64,000 bases of DNA, taken from Pseudognaphalium luteoalbum. Taxonomy: Eukaryota; Streptophyta; Magnoliopsida; Asterales; Asteraceae. Where the stretch lies: contig OY730198.1 of the NCBI GenBank assembly GCA_963422505.1, forward strand, positions 24,601,266 to 24,665,265. Direction: 5' to 3'. The notes beneath the pieces were generated by a model. The model had not been told where the DNA came from, ran no database searches, and saw nothing but the letters and a program-made list of their open reading frames with translations. Each line of letters opens with the position of its first letter. Within the stretch, counting starts at the first letter, position 1. This document shows positions 21,455 through 32,062 of the stretch, piece after piece. Position numbers and translations under genes: made by a program.

Positions 21455-23137
21455 TGTTGCGCCGCCAACGGTCGATCGGGTTTTACCCTGTCGTCGTACC
21501 TTCCGTCAGCGGCGGCACCATTGGGTTTTAATATTTATAAATGTTGGGCCTAAGTATACTTAAAACTATTGGTGTATAGTGATGAGTATGACCTAGGGTC
21601 GTTCTTCAAAACCGACTGTATTGTGGATCTGAGTAGTCTAGGATGTCCGTTTCTAAATAGTGAGGGAGTTTTAAAATAGTTTGGAGTGGTTTGGTTTTAT
21701 TTTTATGATTAACTAATAAGAAATAATAAAAAGCAGATAAAATAAACGGATATCAGTCAGGATAGAGGGGGTGTTTGTTGTGAGTTCGTTAGCCAAATGT
21801 TGGGATGATGTTTAGTTTAGGATATGAAAACGTCTCTAAAGATTTGTATTTTATTTGTTTTAAGTATATGTGGGGTAAGCACTAGCTCCCTACTAATTGA
21901 TTTCTCAATCAGTATGTCACTGAGCAACTAGGCTATCGTGATTCTGATCGGAGTAGGTTGCCCAACCAACAACACTATCCTGTTACGGTACAGTGATCCT
22001 ATCTGGATTGAAATCTTGGGTGCATGAATAAGGTGGCAAACTAACTCGATGTCCGACCGTTCTTAACCCCACAAGGATACTCAATTGAATAAAACATTTA
22101 AGTATAAGACTTGGTTTGGTGCTTGATTACTTTCTATCGATGGGTTTGTAAAGTCCAGAGGTTGTAATAACCAGTAATTCACAATGTATAGTACCAATGG
22201 ATTTTTCATGACTTCCACGTTTTACTACACCAATGGTGCTTCCAACGATATACCATGTATTCAGTCGATTTACGGTATTTACGTTGCTTCATTACACAAT
22301 GGTCATTCTGGACTTATAAACTAAGTTTGTATTTAAGTTCGGGAATTATCCATCTATGATATAAACCAGCCCTTACTTTAAAGTCCCAATAAATCCCTAG
22401 TTTATGTACTATGTACACTACTTTGATTGAAAACGGTATTTCCACAGGTTTAAAACCAGACCATGTTTATTTCAAACACAGATAATTAATTACCTTTACT
22501 TAAGGTTAGCTACGTCTTAATAAAAAGGTTTTAATCACGTTCATTGGTCGAAAGGCGTTAGGTTAAAGTGAGGTTTATAATCATAGATAGAAAGTAAATC
22601 AAAGCACCGAGTTTTCATTTATAAAATAGTTTGGGACATTATTCCACAACAGATTGTGCCTACGAATTTCATAGCTTCCACGTTCCGTACTCCACACATT
22701 CGTGATGTTTCCGGCGCTATACAAATGAAAGTCGTTTAACGTTACTTCCGTTGTTTCATAATGACATCATCCTAACTAATACAGCTAACTACATCACAAC
22801 AAACACGCAATATAACTACTCGCTAATCATGGCAAATCCTAAATCTAGCATAATCAAAATAACAACAGCATGCATTTTAATTAATAAGATAAAGGATAAT
22901 ATAACCGTGAAAAGAGCGTAGCTGAATATAACTTGAAAGTATACAGACAGAACTTCGAGTATGCTCCAAGCGATATTACAATATTACCCCTCTAGTAGCC
23001 CGGTTAAGTATTAACCGGAGACTAACTAGCCACTAACTACGAAAATAAAAATAAAAACCTAATCTAGAGAGAGAGTAGTGAGAGAGTAGTGTTGATGTGT
23101 TTCTTAGTGGTGTGTTGAAATGATGAAATGAGGCTTG

Positions 23138-23146
23138 TATTTATAG
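23138..23146 (-). promoter_or_regulatory. TATA box of LTR X
   Basis: The minus strand reads CTATAAATACAAGCC, a strong plant TATA box, with the CCGTATACGG array about 100 bases upstream and CT-rich sequence downstream. Confidence 0.65.
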
Positions 23147-23243
23147 AGATCGCACAGCCGTATCCGTAGACTGTATCCAAACCTTCAAATGCACAACCGT
23201 ATCGCAAAGGCGAATAAAAATCAGATTTTTATCACCCAAACGC

Positions 23244-23412
23244 ACGATACGGCTGAGCTGGACCGTATACGGCTGAACTGGACCGTATACGGCTGAGCAT
23301 AGGGTGAATACGGCTGAACTGGGCCATATACGGCTGAGCACAGGCCGTATACGGTCTGTGTCCAGTCGTATACGGTCTGGCTCAGCCGTATACGGCTGTG
23401 CTCAGCCGTATC
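23244..23412. repeat. CCGTATACGG palindrome array in LTR X
   Basis: About eight copies of a ~20-bp unit, GACCGTATACGGCTGAGCTG and variants. The first five read CGGCTGAGC and later ones appear inverted (GCTCAGCCG), so the whole array is also roughly an inverted repeat. The core CCGTATACGG is a perfect palindrome. Confidence 0.88.
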
Positions 23413-23929
23413 CTGCTCCTTCGGTTCTTCATTTCTTCGTTCGGGCGTAACTTCTTCGTCGTTTATCCGTTTTGAGCGTTCTTTATATCCACGCGTTCGT
23501 ATTTTCCTAACGAAGAAAATGACATAAGTTAGAGGTCATAATTCTTTGTGTAGCTCAAAAAGTGCTAAAATACGTGAACGGAAGATTCATTGATCGTTTG
23601 TGCTCTGTTTTACTCATTTTTAGGTTGTTTCTGTCGATTCTTAAAACATCGTCTATATTTTAGCCCTTATGATGAAATGTGATGTTGAAGTTCATATTCA
23701 AGTGTTTTCATTAATAATTGGGCCAAAATGGTGAGATAATGGCACACAAAAACATGACTTTTTGCGTGTCATCAGATTGCGTATCAATGTAGAAAATGAA
23801 TATTTTAGTTTTTAAAAGCCCATTTTAGCTATGGAACTTTATTATAGATCAAGTATATAAATGGAGTAGTTGTGGGACATTGTCAAAAGCGTAAAAAAAA
23901 AAAAATAGTCATATTTTCGGGGTGTTTCA

Positions 23930-24384
23930 CCTGTAGTTAATAAAGAATCTTAAAACTTTGTACATAGTTGAAGTTACTAAGATAGTGACGGAATAATTTT
24001 TTAAATGTGAATATATAAATGGAGTGATTGTATGCAAGAATTACATTTAAAAAAAACCTTAATCAGATATTCGGTGAACACATTGTTACTTTAATCATAT
24101 AATAAGAAGTTCGGTTTAGTTGCATGAAAGATAAATCACACATGATAATGAAATGCTATGTAGAATTAATTATTCCTCCATATAAACTTCTGAACAACGA
24201 AGTCATGACACTTCAATATATGAGGATTATGAGATAATGATTGAGCATTTTTTGTATAATATGAATATTTTTTAAAAAATTATAACATATTGTATACAAA
24301 GTCATATTGACCAATCATATAGTCCTGCAACATAACTATTTACTATTGCGATTCTATATGACAAAATAATGATGAGTTGAGCGC

Positions 24385-24433
<49 letters not shown>

Positions 24434-24479
24434 GTGGTCCAAATAAAAAGAAGCTTAAAGTAAAAAGGGTAGGAAAGAA
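23930..24479 (+). other. Host flank after the solo-like LTR, partly duplicated at 31736-32062
   Basis: The first ~320 bases (to about 24251) recur after the 3' LTR of E with few changes, including the CCTGT duplication. The remainder is AT-rich with an (AT)n run and has no second copy. It joins the truncated LTR at 24480 through AGTAAAAAG, which occurs on both sides of the junction (near 24459 and 24481). Confidence 0.75.
24386..24429 (+). repeat. (AT)n microsatellite
   Basis: An uninterrupted AT run of about 44 bases. Confidence 0.95.
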
Positions 24480-24869
24480 CGAGTAAAAAGTTATGCGCGT
24501 TTGAAGTTGGCTTAAAAGTTGACTTTTGCTGACTTCCAGAATTAGGCATAGCCACGCGATCCCAGAATATTTTCTGGATCGCGTGAGTAAGTGCAATTTT
24601 TGATCAGAAAATTTTGTTCTTAAATACGCGATCCCAGAAATTTTCCTGAATCGCGTATAACAGTGTATTTTTGAAACATAAAGTTTTTCAAGTGCTTACG
24701 CGATCTAACTTCTTTTCAGGATCGCGTATCAATGTAGAAAATGAATATTTTAGTTTTTAAAAGCCCATTTTAGCTATGGAACTTTATTATAGATCAAGTA
24801 TATAAATGGAGTAGTTGTGGGACATTGTCAAAAGCGTAAAAAAAATGGTCATGTTTTTGCGATGTTTCA
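24480..24869 (+). repeat. Element E 5' LTR, 3' end only
   Basis: Corresponds to the last 390 bases of the family LTR, including the three hairpins, and ends GATGTTTCA before the primer site. The GGGGTG before the end seen in other copies is changed to GCGATG. Confidence 0.88.
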
Positions 24870-24871
24870 AC

Positions 24872-24884
24872 TTGGTATCAGAGC
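24872..24884 (+). promoter_or_regulatory. Element E primer binding site (initiator tRNA-Met)
   Basis: TTGGTATCAGAGC, two bases after the LTR end. The leader up to gag (24885-25228) has no recognised content. Confidence 0.92.
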
Positions 24885-25204
24885 ACAGTTTAAGGGATTC
24901 GGGTATCCACCATTAGTGGGTACTTGGACTTAGACCAAATTTATTATGATATTGAGCATGATTTAGTTTAATATGTTTAGAAGTTAATAATTGCTAATGG
25001 TTCTTTACTCGAAGTGTGGCGTGCAAACTATGGATGTGTTTGATGTAATACGATAATTAGTGCACCTGGCCAAAGCAATGATTACCATATTACTTATATG
25101 TATCCATGGAAACCACGAGACATTAGAGGATTGGATATTAGCAAGTTATTAACTGTGTGTAGTAGAGTTTATGATAAAGTAGATGGTAAAATTATTATAT
25201 TAAT

Positions 25205-26440
25205 ATGGTGTGTCTACTTTCAGTTAAGATGAGTAAAGAAATAGAAGTTAACCCAACAGGAGGCACTCAAAGTAGATCCCAGTCTCCTGTTCAGGAATTA
25301 GATCCAATAATAGAAAAGATGAAGTCTTTCATTTCAGAAGAGGTTGGTCGTGCCCAAAAGGCATCCATTCCTCTTTTAATGTCAACGATTTCAGAAACAG
25401 TTAAAGAAGTAGTTAAAGAAGAGTTTCTGAAATATCGAGCAGAGATTATTGGAGCGAGACAGGAAATACCTCCCCAAGCTCCAATTTAAGAAGAAAGCCA
25501 GAAGTTCAGTTATAAAGATTTTTCAGCTTGCAATCCACCAGACTTTGAAGGAGAGTTAGATCCGATAAAATGTTATAGGTGGATCAGGGAGCTAGAAGGG
25601 GCATTTACTACTTCTCGATGCCCAGCTGAATTGAAGGTAATCTTTGCAGCTAATTTGTTAAAGTCTCGTGCAAAGAATTGGTGGGAAGTGCAGCGACGCA
25701 CCAGGGGTGACGAGGCAATTAGTAAGTTGAGTTGGAATGATTTCAAGAAGATGTTTGAGAATGCATACTCTTAAGAAGCCGATTTAAAAAGGATACGTCG
25801 TGAGTTCATCACTATGGAACAAACGACAGAGTCAGTGAATGAGATAGTCGGAATTTTTTTGGATAGAGCTCAGTTTTGTCCGGAATACATGGAGAACCCA
25901 AAAAGGCTTATGGATCATTTCCATGAAGTCTTGAAGAAGGAGATTAGTCAGTTCGTTAATCCCAATCGATGTAAGACTTTTGAAGAAATGGTAAATGAAG
26001 CTCGATTCCAAGAGCTTGAATCAAAGAAAGGTGAGCGTGCCTCATCTATAAGAAAGTTTGAGCCAGTTTTAGTTCCAGTTAAGAAGTTTAAAGCTAGTGG
26101 GAGTTATAAGAAAGATGAAAGGAAGCCAGAAAGATCGATTCCTCCTGAGTGTAAGAAATGTCATAACAAACATTTTGGGGAATGTAGATTTGGGATGAAT
26201 GTGTGTTATCAATGTGGTGAAGAAGGACATTTTAGTAAAGACTGACCTCATCCATTAAAGATATGTTATGGATGTTATGAGCCTGGGCACGTAAAGTCAG
26301 AGTGTCCGAAACTTATAGTACAGTCAGCTTCTTCGTCATTCCGTCGATCATATGAGAAGAAGGCGACTGAACCACCGAAAGCTAGGCCTCGTTCATTTCA
26401 GATCACAGCTGAGGAAGCTAAGAGGACCCCAGATGTAGTG
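25205..26440 (+). pseudogene. Element E gag
   Basis: The likely start is the second Met at 25229 (MSKEIEVNPTGG) rather than 25205. In-frame stops at 25487-25489 and about 25772, and a TGA in the first knuckle's tail at 26243-26245, break the frame. Capsid motifs: YKDFSACNPPDFEGELDPIK, CYRWIRELEGAF, AKNWWE. Two CCHC knuckles: CYQCGEEGHFSKD followed by the stop where the last Cys should be, and CYGCYEPGHVKSEC. The gag lineage differs from A and D: there is no Asn-rich linker. Confidence 0.88.
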
Positions 26441-26950
26441 TCAGGTACCTTTCTTGTTAATATGATACATGCATATGTCCTTTTCGATTAGGGTGCCTCT
26501 AGATCCTTTGTTTCAGAAAAATTTAGTAAGAGTTTTATGATTCCACTTTCTGACTTGGACACCCCACTAGATGTTGAAATAGCTGATGATAGAACTTTAT
26601 ATGTGACTAAAGTTTATCATGGATGTCGGTTAGAAATAAGTAATGAGCCATTTTCTATAAACCTAATCCCTATGCAAATGGGTGAATTCGATGCTGTAAT
26701 TGGTATGGATTGGCTAGCGGCTCATGATGCTATGATTCAATGTGAGCAAAAGATTGTAAGGGTTAAGTTACCACGTGGTGAAATATTAGATATTTATGGG
26801 GAAAAGAGAGAAATGCCCATTCCAATTTGTACTTTTGCTAGAGCTAAACGTCATTTATCACATGGTTGTCAAGCCTTTTTGGCACATGTTGTAGATACTT
26901 AGAAATTCATCCCAAAGCTTGATGAAATTCCTGCAGTAAAAGAGTTTCCT
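26441..26950 (+). pseudogene. Element E protease
   Basis: Contains GTFLVNMIHAYVLFD followed by a TAG (26489-26491) directly in the active-site motif, then GASRSFVS. The Asp of the D-[ST]-G triad is present and the next codon is the stop. Downstream, AVIGMDWLAAHDAMI is the flap and hydrophobic part typical of Ty3 proteases. Another stop at 26900 precedes RT. In a living element this aspartic protease would cut the Gag-Pol precursor. Confidence 0.87.
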
Positions 26951-26953
26951 AAT

Positions 26954-27480
26954 GTGTTTCCCGATGAGTTACCGGGTATACCACCCGATAAGCAAGTCGA
27001 ATTTAGGATTGAGTTAATGCCTGGAGCTACACCTATTGCTAAGACACCCTATAGGCTTGCTCTAACCGAGATGCAGGAGTTGATGAAGCAGTTGCAAGAA
27101 TTATTAGACAGGGGTTTTATTCGTCCAAGTAGTTCTCCGTGGGGAGCTCCTATTTTGTTTGTAAAGAAGAAAGATGGTTCGATGAGAATGTGCATAGATT
27201 ATAGAGAGTTGAATAAGGTAACCATTAAGAATAGGTACCCATTACCTAGGACTGATGACTTATTTGACCAGTTGCAGGGTGCTAGTTATTTTTCAAAGAT
27301 TGATTTACGATCAGGTTATCACCAATTGAAGGTTAGAGAAGAAGATGTTTGTAAAACGGCTTTTAGAACAAGGTATGGTTACTATGAATTTGTGGTTATG
27401 CCTTTTGGTCTTACAAATGCACCTGCAGCTTTTATGGACCTTATGAATAGAGTATGTCGCCCGATGCTTGGTAAGTTTGA
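26954..27480 (+). pseudogene. Element E reverse transcriptase, fingers and palm before the catalytic site
   Basis: Uninterrupted from FPDELPGIPPDKQVEF through RGFIRPSSSPWGAP, MCIDYRELNKVT, FSKIDLRSGYHQ, TAFRTRYGYYEF and MPFGLTNAPAAFMDLMNRV. Near 27471-27480 the sequence jumps from the MNRVCRPMLGKFE region to the KWDAPTTPTEV region. About 70-75 residues seen in A and D between those points are missing. The lost block carries the catalytic FIDD and FLGH motifs, so this copy cannot make a working RT. Confidence 0.92.
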
Positions 27481-28220
27481 AATGGGATGCTCCAACAACT
27501 CCGACAGAAGTTAGAAGTTTTCTTGGATTGGCAGGTTACTATAGACGATTCATCCAAGACTTCTCAAAGATTGCAATGCCATTTACAAAGCTTACCAGAA
27601 AGAATATTAAGTTTGAATGGAACGAACAAGCAGAACAAGCTTTTCAGACTCTAAAGCAGAAACTTAGTCAAGCACCAGTCTTAGTACTTCCAGAAGGTAC
27701 TGAAGATTTGGTGGTGTATTGTGATGCTTCGTATAACGGTTTGGATTGTGTTCTCATGCAACGTGGCAGAGTGATAGCATATGCTTCTAGGCAGTTAAAA
27801 GAACATGAGAAGAGTTATCCAACGCATGATTTAGAACTTGCAGCAGTGGTTTTTGCCTTAAAGATATGGAGGTATTATCTCTATGGTGTGAAGAGTACTA
27901 TTTATACTGATCATAAAAGTTTAAAGTATTTCTTCGATCAGAGAGATTTGAATATGAGACAGAGAAGATGGCTAGATCTTGTTAAAGACTATGATTGTGA
28001 AATATTGTATCACCCGGGGAAAGCTAATATTGTAGCTGATGCTTTAAGCAGAAAGGCAGCCCATTTTGCTCTAACGGTTAAATCTCTTAGAATCACTGTC
28101 ACTCCTAGCTTGATTGATCAAATTAAAGAAGCACAACAAAAAGCTTGGAGAGAGAAAGATATTCGATTAGAACGTATCAAGGGTCAAGTTGATAGTATAG
28201 TGGAAGACACGTTATGGTAG
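27481..28220 (+). pseudogene. Element E RT connection and RNase H
   Basis: Follows the RT deletion in a shifted frame and stays open for about 245 codons. Motifs: FLGLAGYYRRFIQDF, VVYCDASYNGLDCVLMQ (A has GLGCVLMQ), ASRQLKEHEKSYPTHDLELA, TDHKSLKYFFDQ and NIVADALSRK. It ends at a TAG at 28218-28220, where integrase begins. Confidence 0.9.
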
Positions 28221-29011
28221 AATATGGATTCCTAATTCTTGGAATTTAAAGACATTATTATTGGATGAGGCCCATAAATCAAAGTATTCCATCCATCCTT
28301 GCGCAATGTATTACGACTTAAGATCAGATTATTGGTGGCCAGCTATGAAAAGAGATATAGTTAAATATGTTAAACAATGTTTAACTTGCTTACAGGTAAA
28401 GGCTGAACATCAAAAGCCTTAATGGAAAATGCAGCCTTTAGACATACCTGTATGGAAATGGGAACACATAACGATGGATCTTATTACCAAATAGCCAAAG
28501 ACTCAGCGTCAGCATGATGCAATTTGGGTAATAGTGGATAGATTGACAAAGAGTGCCTTATTTTTGTCAATAAAGGAAACGATGTCTTCAGAGGCGTTAA
28601 CAGATTTGTATGTGAAGGAAGTAATTGCACGTCATGCCATGTTGGTTTCTATTATCTCGGATAGAGATAGTAGGTTCACTTCACGGTTTTGGGCCAAGTT
28701 TCAAGATGATATTGGTACGCATATTAATCTTAGCACGGCTTACCACCCGCAGACAGATGTTCAGAGTGAGAGGACGATACAGACTTTAGAAGACATGTTA
28801 CGGGCTTGTGCTATAGATTTTGGAGGTACTTGGGATGTGCATTTACCATTGGCAGAATTCTCCTATAATAATAGTTATCACGCAAGCATAGGTATGCCAC
28901 CTTACGAGATGTTATATGGGAGAAAGTGTAGAACTCCAATATGTTGGGGTGAAGTTGGACAGAGAGAAATGGGTAGTACCGATATAGTACAGAAAAAGAC
29001 AGATTAGATAG
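28221..29011 (+). pseudogene. Element E integrase zinc domain and core
   Basis: The zinc domain is broken by several stops (DEAHKSKYSIHP, CLTCLQVKAEH). The core runs from DRLTKSALFLS with SDRDSRFTSRFW and HPQTDVQSERTIQTLEDML, so the second Asp and the Glu of the DDE triad are present. The first Asp lies in ITMDLITK, just before a TAG near 28492. A further TAG sits after QKKTD at 29005-29007. Confidence 0.87.
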
Positions 29012-29028
29012 ATCAAATTAAAGAAAAG

Positions 29029-29538
29029 TTGAAGATAGCACAAGATAGACAGAAATCTTATGCCGATAAGAGAAGACGCCCATTAGAATTTAAGGTTGGA
29101 GATATGGTTATGTTAAAGGTATCTCCAAGAAAAGGTATAATACGGTTCAGAAAAAGAGGCAAGTTAAGTCCTCGATTCATTGGTCCATTTAAGATTTTTG
29201 AAAGAATTGGTAAGGTAGCTTATCGTCTTGAGCTACCAAACGAGTTAGCAAGCATTCATAGCACTTTCCACGTGTCATATTTAAGGAAGTGCTTGGTAGA
29301 TGAAGCATCATATGTTCCATTGGAAGAGATAGAAATCAATGACCAGTTAAACTATGTGGAACAACCAATTGATATTCTTGATGAAAAGATTAAAAAGTTT
29401 AGAAATAAATATATTCGGTTGTTCAGAGTCCAATGAAAGCATAGAAAGGGTTCAGAGTTCACTTGGGAACCGGAGGAAGAAATTATAGTTTATTATCCGA
29501 CTTTGTATCAAGAATGGATTGTGAGGACACAATCCTGA
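29029..29538 (+). pseudogene. Element E integrase C-terminus with chromodomain-like tail
   Basis: KIAQDRQKSYADKRRRPLEF, GDMVMLKVSPRKGIIRF and GPFKIFERIGKVAYRLEL are the post-core integrase block. The tail (LDEKIKKFRNKYIRLFRVQ, a TGA at 29434-29436, then GSEFTWEPEEEI) matches the chromodomain-like tail of A in pattern. Confidence 0.85.
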
Positions 29539-29540
29539 AT

Positions 29541-29554
29541 AAGTAGGGGAGAGT
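29541..29554 (+). other. Element E polypurine tract
   Basis: AAGTAGGGGAGAGT lies directly before the 3' LTR start TGTAAGGCCCC. Confidence 0.8.
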
Positions 29555-31735
29555 TGTAAGGCCCCTAAAATATGTAAGTTTAAATTATTAAAATACGTTT
29601 ATGTTTTAGTTTTATATGTATTTAATATGTTAAAAGTTTAAGGTTGCAAGATAGTTGGAATAGGGTTAGTGGGACTAACCAAATAAGAAAAGGTATGTTA
29701 GAGGGACTAAATGTGTATATATGAAAAGTAGAGGGGAAGAGTATGTAAATTGAATTAATAAAACATCCTACAGCTTTCTAATTTCTTCCAAACTGAAAAA
29801 TCAAATACGTATATATGTGTGTGTGTGTGTGTGTGTATGTCGTGGACTAAAACCAAGAAGAAGAAGAAGAAATCGAAAATTGAGTGAGGAATTGAGTGAA
29901 TTGAAGCTAGTAATCTCCAATTTAAGTATCTCTAAGGTATGTATGATCATTATACTAGTTCAATTTAAGTTAGGGTTTGAATTTCTTAAACCCTAGATTT
30001 ATGAAAGTTCATGTATATTAGTTAATTCAATGAATTAATGTTTTAGGAATGTTTTAGATTGATGTAGCATGATTAATTCTTGCTAGTTTGATTTAGAAAG
30101 TTAGAATCATATGTTAGTGGGTAATTGAGAAATTATGAATATGTATATGATATGGTAAAGTGAGATGTTAATGATTAGTGATGATTATGACTAGAAAGGA
30201 TAAGTAATTACCCATTTATGTATGATTATGAGTTAAAGTTATGAGACATGTATTAGAAAGTTAGGTGTGGTTAAGTAACACCTAATTCATGTGATTAAGG
30301 TTTAAGAAAGAAGTAATTGTTATGTTAAATGATTATGATATGTGTTTAGGTGATCAAGGGAAAGAAGTTAATTCGAGTAAATTGCTTAATCAAGTTAAAG
30401 GTAAGTAGATGGATATGAATGAATGATGAGTCAAGTAATGAGCGAGTCATTAGCTTGACATGTTCCGAGTAATGAGTCATGAACATTAGCTCAATATTAA
30501 TGTTAACTAGTAGTAGTTAACATGATGATGATGTTTAAGGATCCTTAATGTGATGATGTTTATGTTAAAGTTAAAGTTTCCATTACTTACTAAGCAATTG
30601 CTTATATGTTATGTTTAACTATTTCAGGTGAGCCAAGTGTTAATAAGGGTGACTTGGGCAAGGGACACGTTTGATGCTAGTGGTGGAGCTTGTTACTCGA
30701 TTTTGGTAACAAGTCTTATCTCTTTTTATCATGCTCTAGATATGCTACACCCCGTTTGTAAAGTTTATGACACTAACCAAGTTTTGTAAAGAATGTTAAT
30801 TCTCACTTGAAATGGTACATGATGTTTTGTTGAAAGTCAAAGTTATGGTTAAAGTCTAAGTTATTGTGAGACTTATATGTTAAAAGCTTGAATGTATGAA
30901 AAGTGTGAAAGTAATGTGAAATGAGAAATTTTGAGTTATGAAAGTCAAAAGTGTCATATTTTGATGTTGAGGGTAATTGATGATGTTAGTAAGTTAGTTT
31001 GACTTAAATAAGTCAATTGGGTAAGAACTGACCAAGAAATGGGTCAATGAGGTCAAAGACCCAATCGGGTCATTTTGGTGTTCAAATAGGCAACCAATGA
31101 GGATACAAGTCAAAAATTGAGTTATACTTGAATATATTCAAATGCTATGGCACTAATAAGTTGTAAATAATGTGTTGAAAGTATGGTCAAAATCTTAGAA
31201 TCTTAAAATTTTGGTCAAAAATGCCCTAAAACTCGTCTACGGGTCAAATCCCGACAAAATGTGAAATTTGAAAAAGTGAAAATGAGGGAAGTTACATTTT
31301 GATATAGTAAAGGTTCCTGCAAAATTTTATGTCTTAATTCATAACGAGTAAAAAGTTATGCGCGTTTGAAGTTAGCTTAAAAGTTGACTTTTGCTGACTT
31401 CCAGAATTAGGCATAGCCACGTGATCCCAGAAAATTTTCTGGATCGCGTGAGTCAGTGCAATTTTTGATTAGAAAATTTTGTTCTTAGATACGCGATCCC
31501 AGAAATTTTCCTGGATCGCGTATAACAGTGTATTTTTGAAACAGAAAGTTTTTTAAGTACTTACGCGATCCAACTTATTTCTAGGATCGCGTATCAATGT
31601 AGAAAATCAATATTTTTGTTTTTGAAAGCCTATTTTAGCTATGGAACTTTATTATAGATCAAATATATAAATGGAGTAGTTGTGGGACATTGTCAAAAGC
31701 GTAAAAAAAAATAGTCATGTTTTCGGGGTGTTTCA
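29555..31735 (+). repeat. Element E 3' LTR, complete (2181 bp)
   Basis: Starts TGTAAGGCCCC (the solo-like copy has TGTAACGCCCCG) and ends GGGGTGTTTCA. It is followed by CCTGT (31736-31740), the same duplication that flanks the solo-like copy. It carries the GT run (shorter) and all three hairpins, including the third intact at 31562-31593. Confidence 0.92.
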
Positions 31736-32062
31736 CCTGTAGTTAATATAGAATCTTAAAACTTTGTACATAGTTGAAGTTACTAAGATAGTGACGGAAT
31801 AATATTTTTAAATGTGAATATATAAATGGAGTGATTGTATGCAAGAATTACATTTAAAAAAAAAAAAACTTAATCAGATATTCGGTGAACACATTGTTAG
31901 TTTAATCATATAATAAGAAGTTTGGTTTAGTTGCATGAAAGATAAATCACACATGATAATGAAATGCTATGTAGAATTAATTATTCCTCCATATAAACTT
32001 CTGAACAATGAAGTCATGACACTTCAATATATGAGGATTATGAGATAATGATTGAGCATTTT
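31736..32062 (+). repeat. Second copy of the E-locus host flank
   Basis: Matches 23930-24251, from CCTGTAGTTAATA to GATTGAGCATTTT, with few changes. Similarity ends where fragment H starts. It is not part of the LTR, so it records a duplication of LTR plus flank. Confidence 0.85.

Larger units (their letters stand above)
21455..23774 (-). mobile_element. LTR X: probable solo LTR of an Athila-like Ty3 element
   Basis: The insertion is defined by comparing this LTR with the 3' LTR of E. It starts TGTTGCGCCG and ends GTGTCATCA on the plus strand, flanked by GATCG (21450-21454) and GATTG (23775-23779), a 5-bp duplication with one CpG-type change. Read on the minus strand it begins TGATGACACGC, like the TGATG start of Athila-like LTR G, and has a TATA box, so the minus strand is its sense. 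There is no coding sequence, primer site or second LTR, so solo LTR is the simplest reading. H (32063-33629) is a diverged relative. Confidence 0.78.
19386..23929 (+). repeat. Element E family LTR, CCTGT-flanked copy (solo-like), interrupted by LTR X
   Basis: Begins TGTAACGCCCCG and ends GGGGTGTTTCA. It is flanked by CCTGT at 19381-19385 and 23930-23934, a perfect 5-bp target duplication. Without the 2325-bp X insertion and its duplication it is about 2219 bp, matching the 3' LTR at 29555-31735. It is followed by host flank, not by a primer site, so it behaves as a solo LTR. A plus-strand TATA-like TGTATATATGAAAAG lies near 19552, with a CT-rich segment and a GT microsatellite downstream. Intron-like signals follow: AAGGTATGTATG near 19770 and TTTCAGGTGAGCC near 20457. 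Confidence 0.88.
24480..31735 (+). mobile_element. Element E: Ty3/gypsy chromovirus, 5' LTR truncated
   Basis: Plus-strand order: last 390 bases of the 5' LTR, tRNA-Met primer site, gag, protease, RT, RNase H, integrase with chromodomain-like tail, polypurine tract, full 3' LTR. The internal region (24870-29554, 4.7 kb) is shorter than in A or D and has no upstream ORF before gag. Pol is related to A and D (FIRPSSSPWGAP, HHCC integrase with core DDE) but is a different family with unrelated LTR ends. Several stops and an RT deletion make it defective. Confidence 0.92.

Noticed and set aside
24872..24884. tRNA gene fragment
   Set aside because: The TTGGTATCAGAGC match is a retrotransposon primer site next to an LTR end, not a tRNA; the same holds at 7059, 13367, 41000 and 62293.
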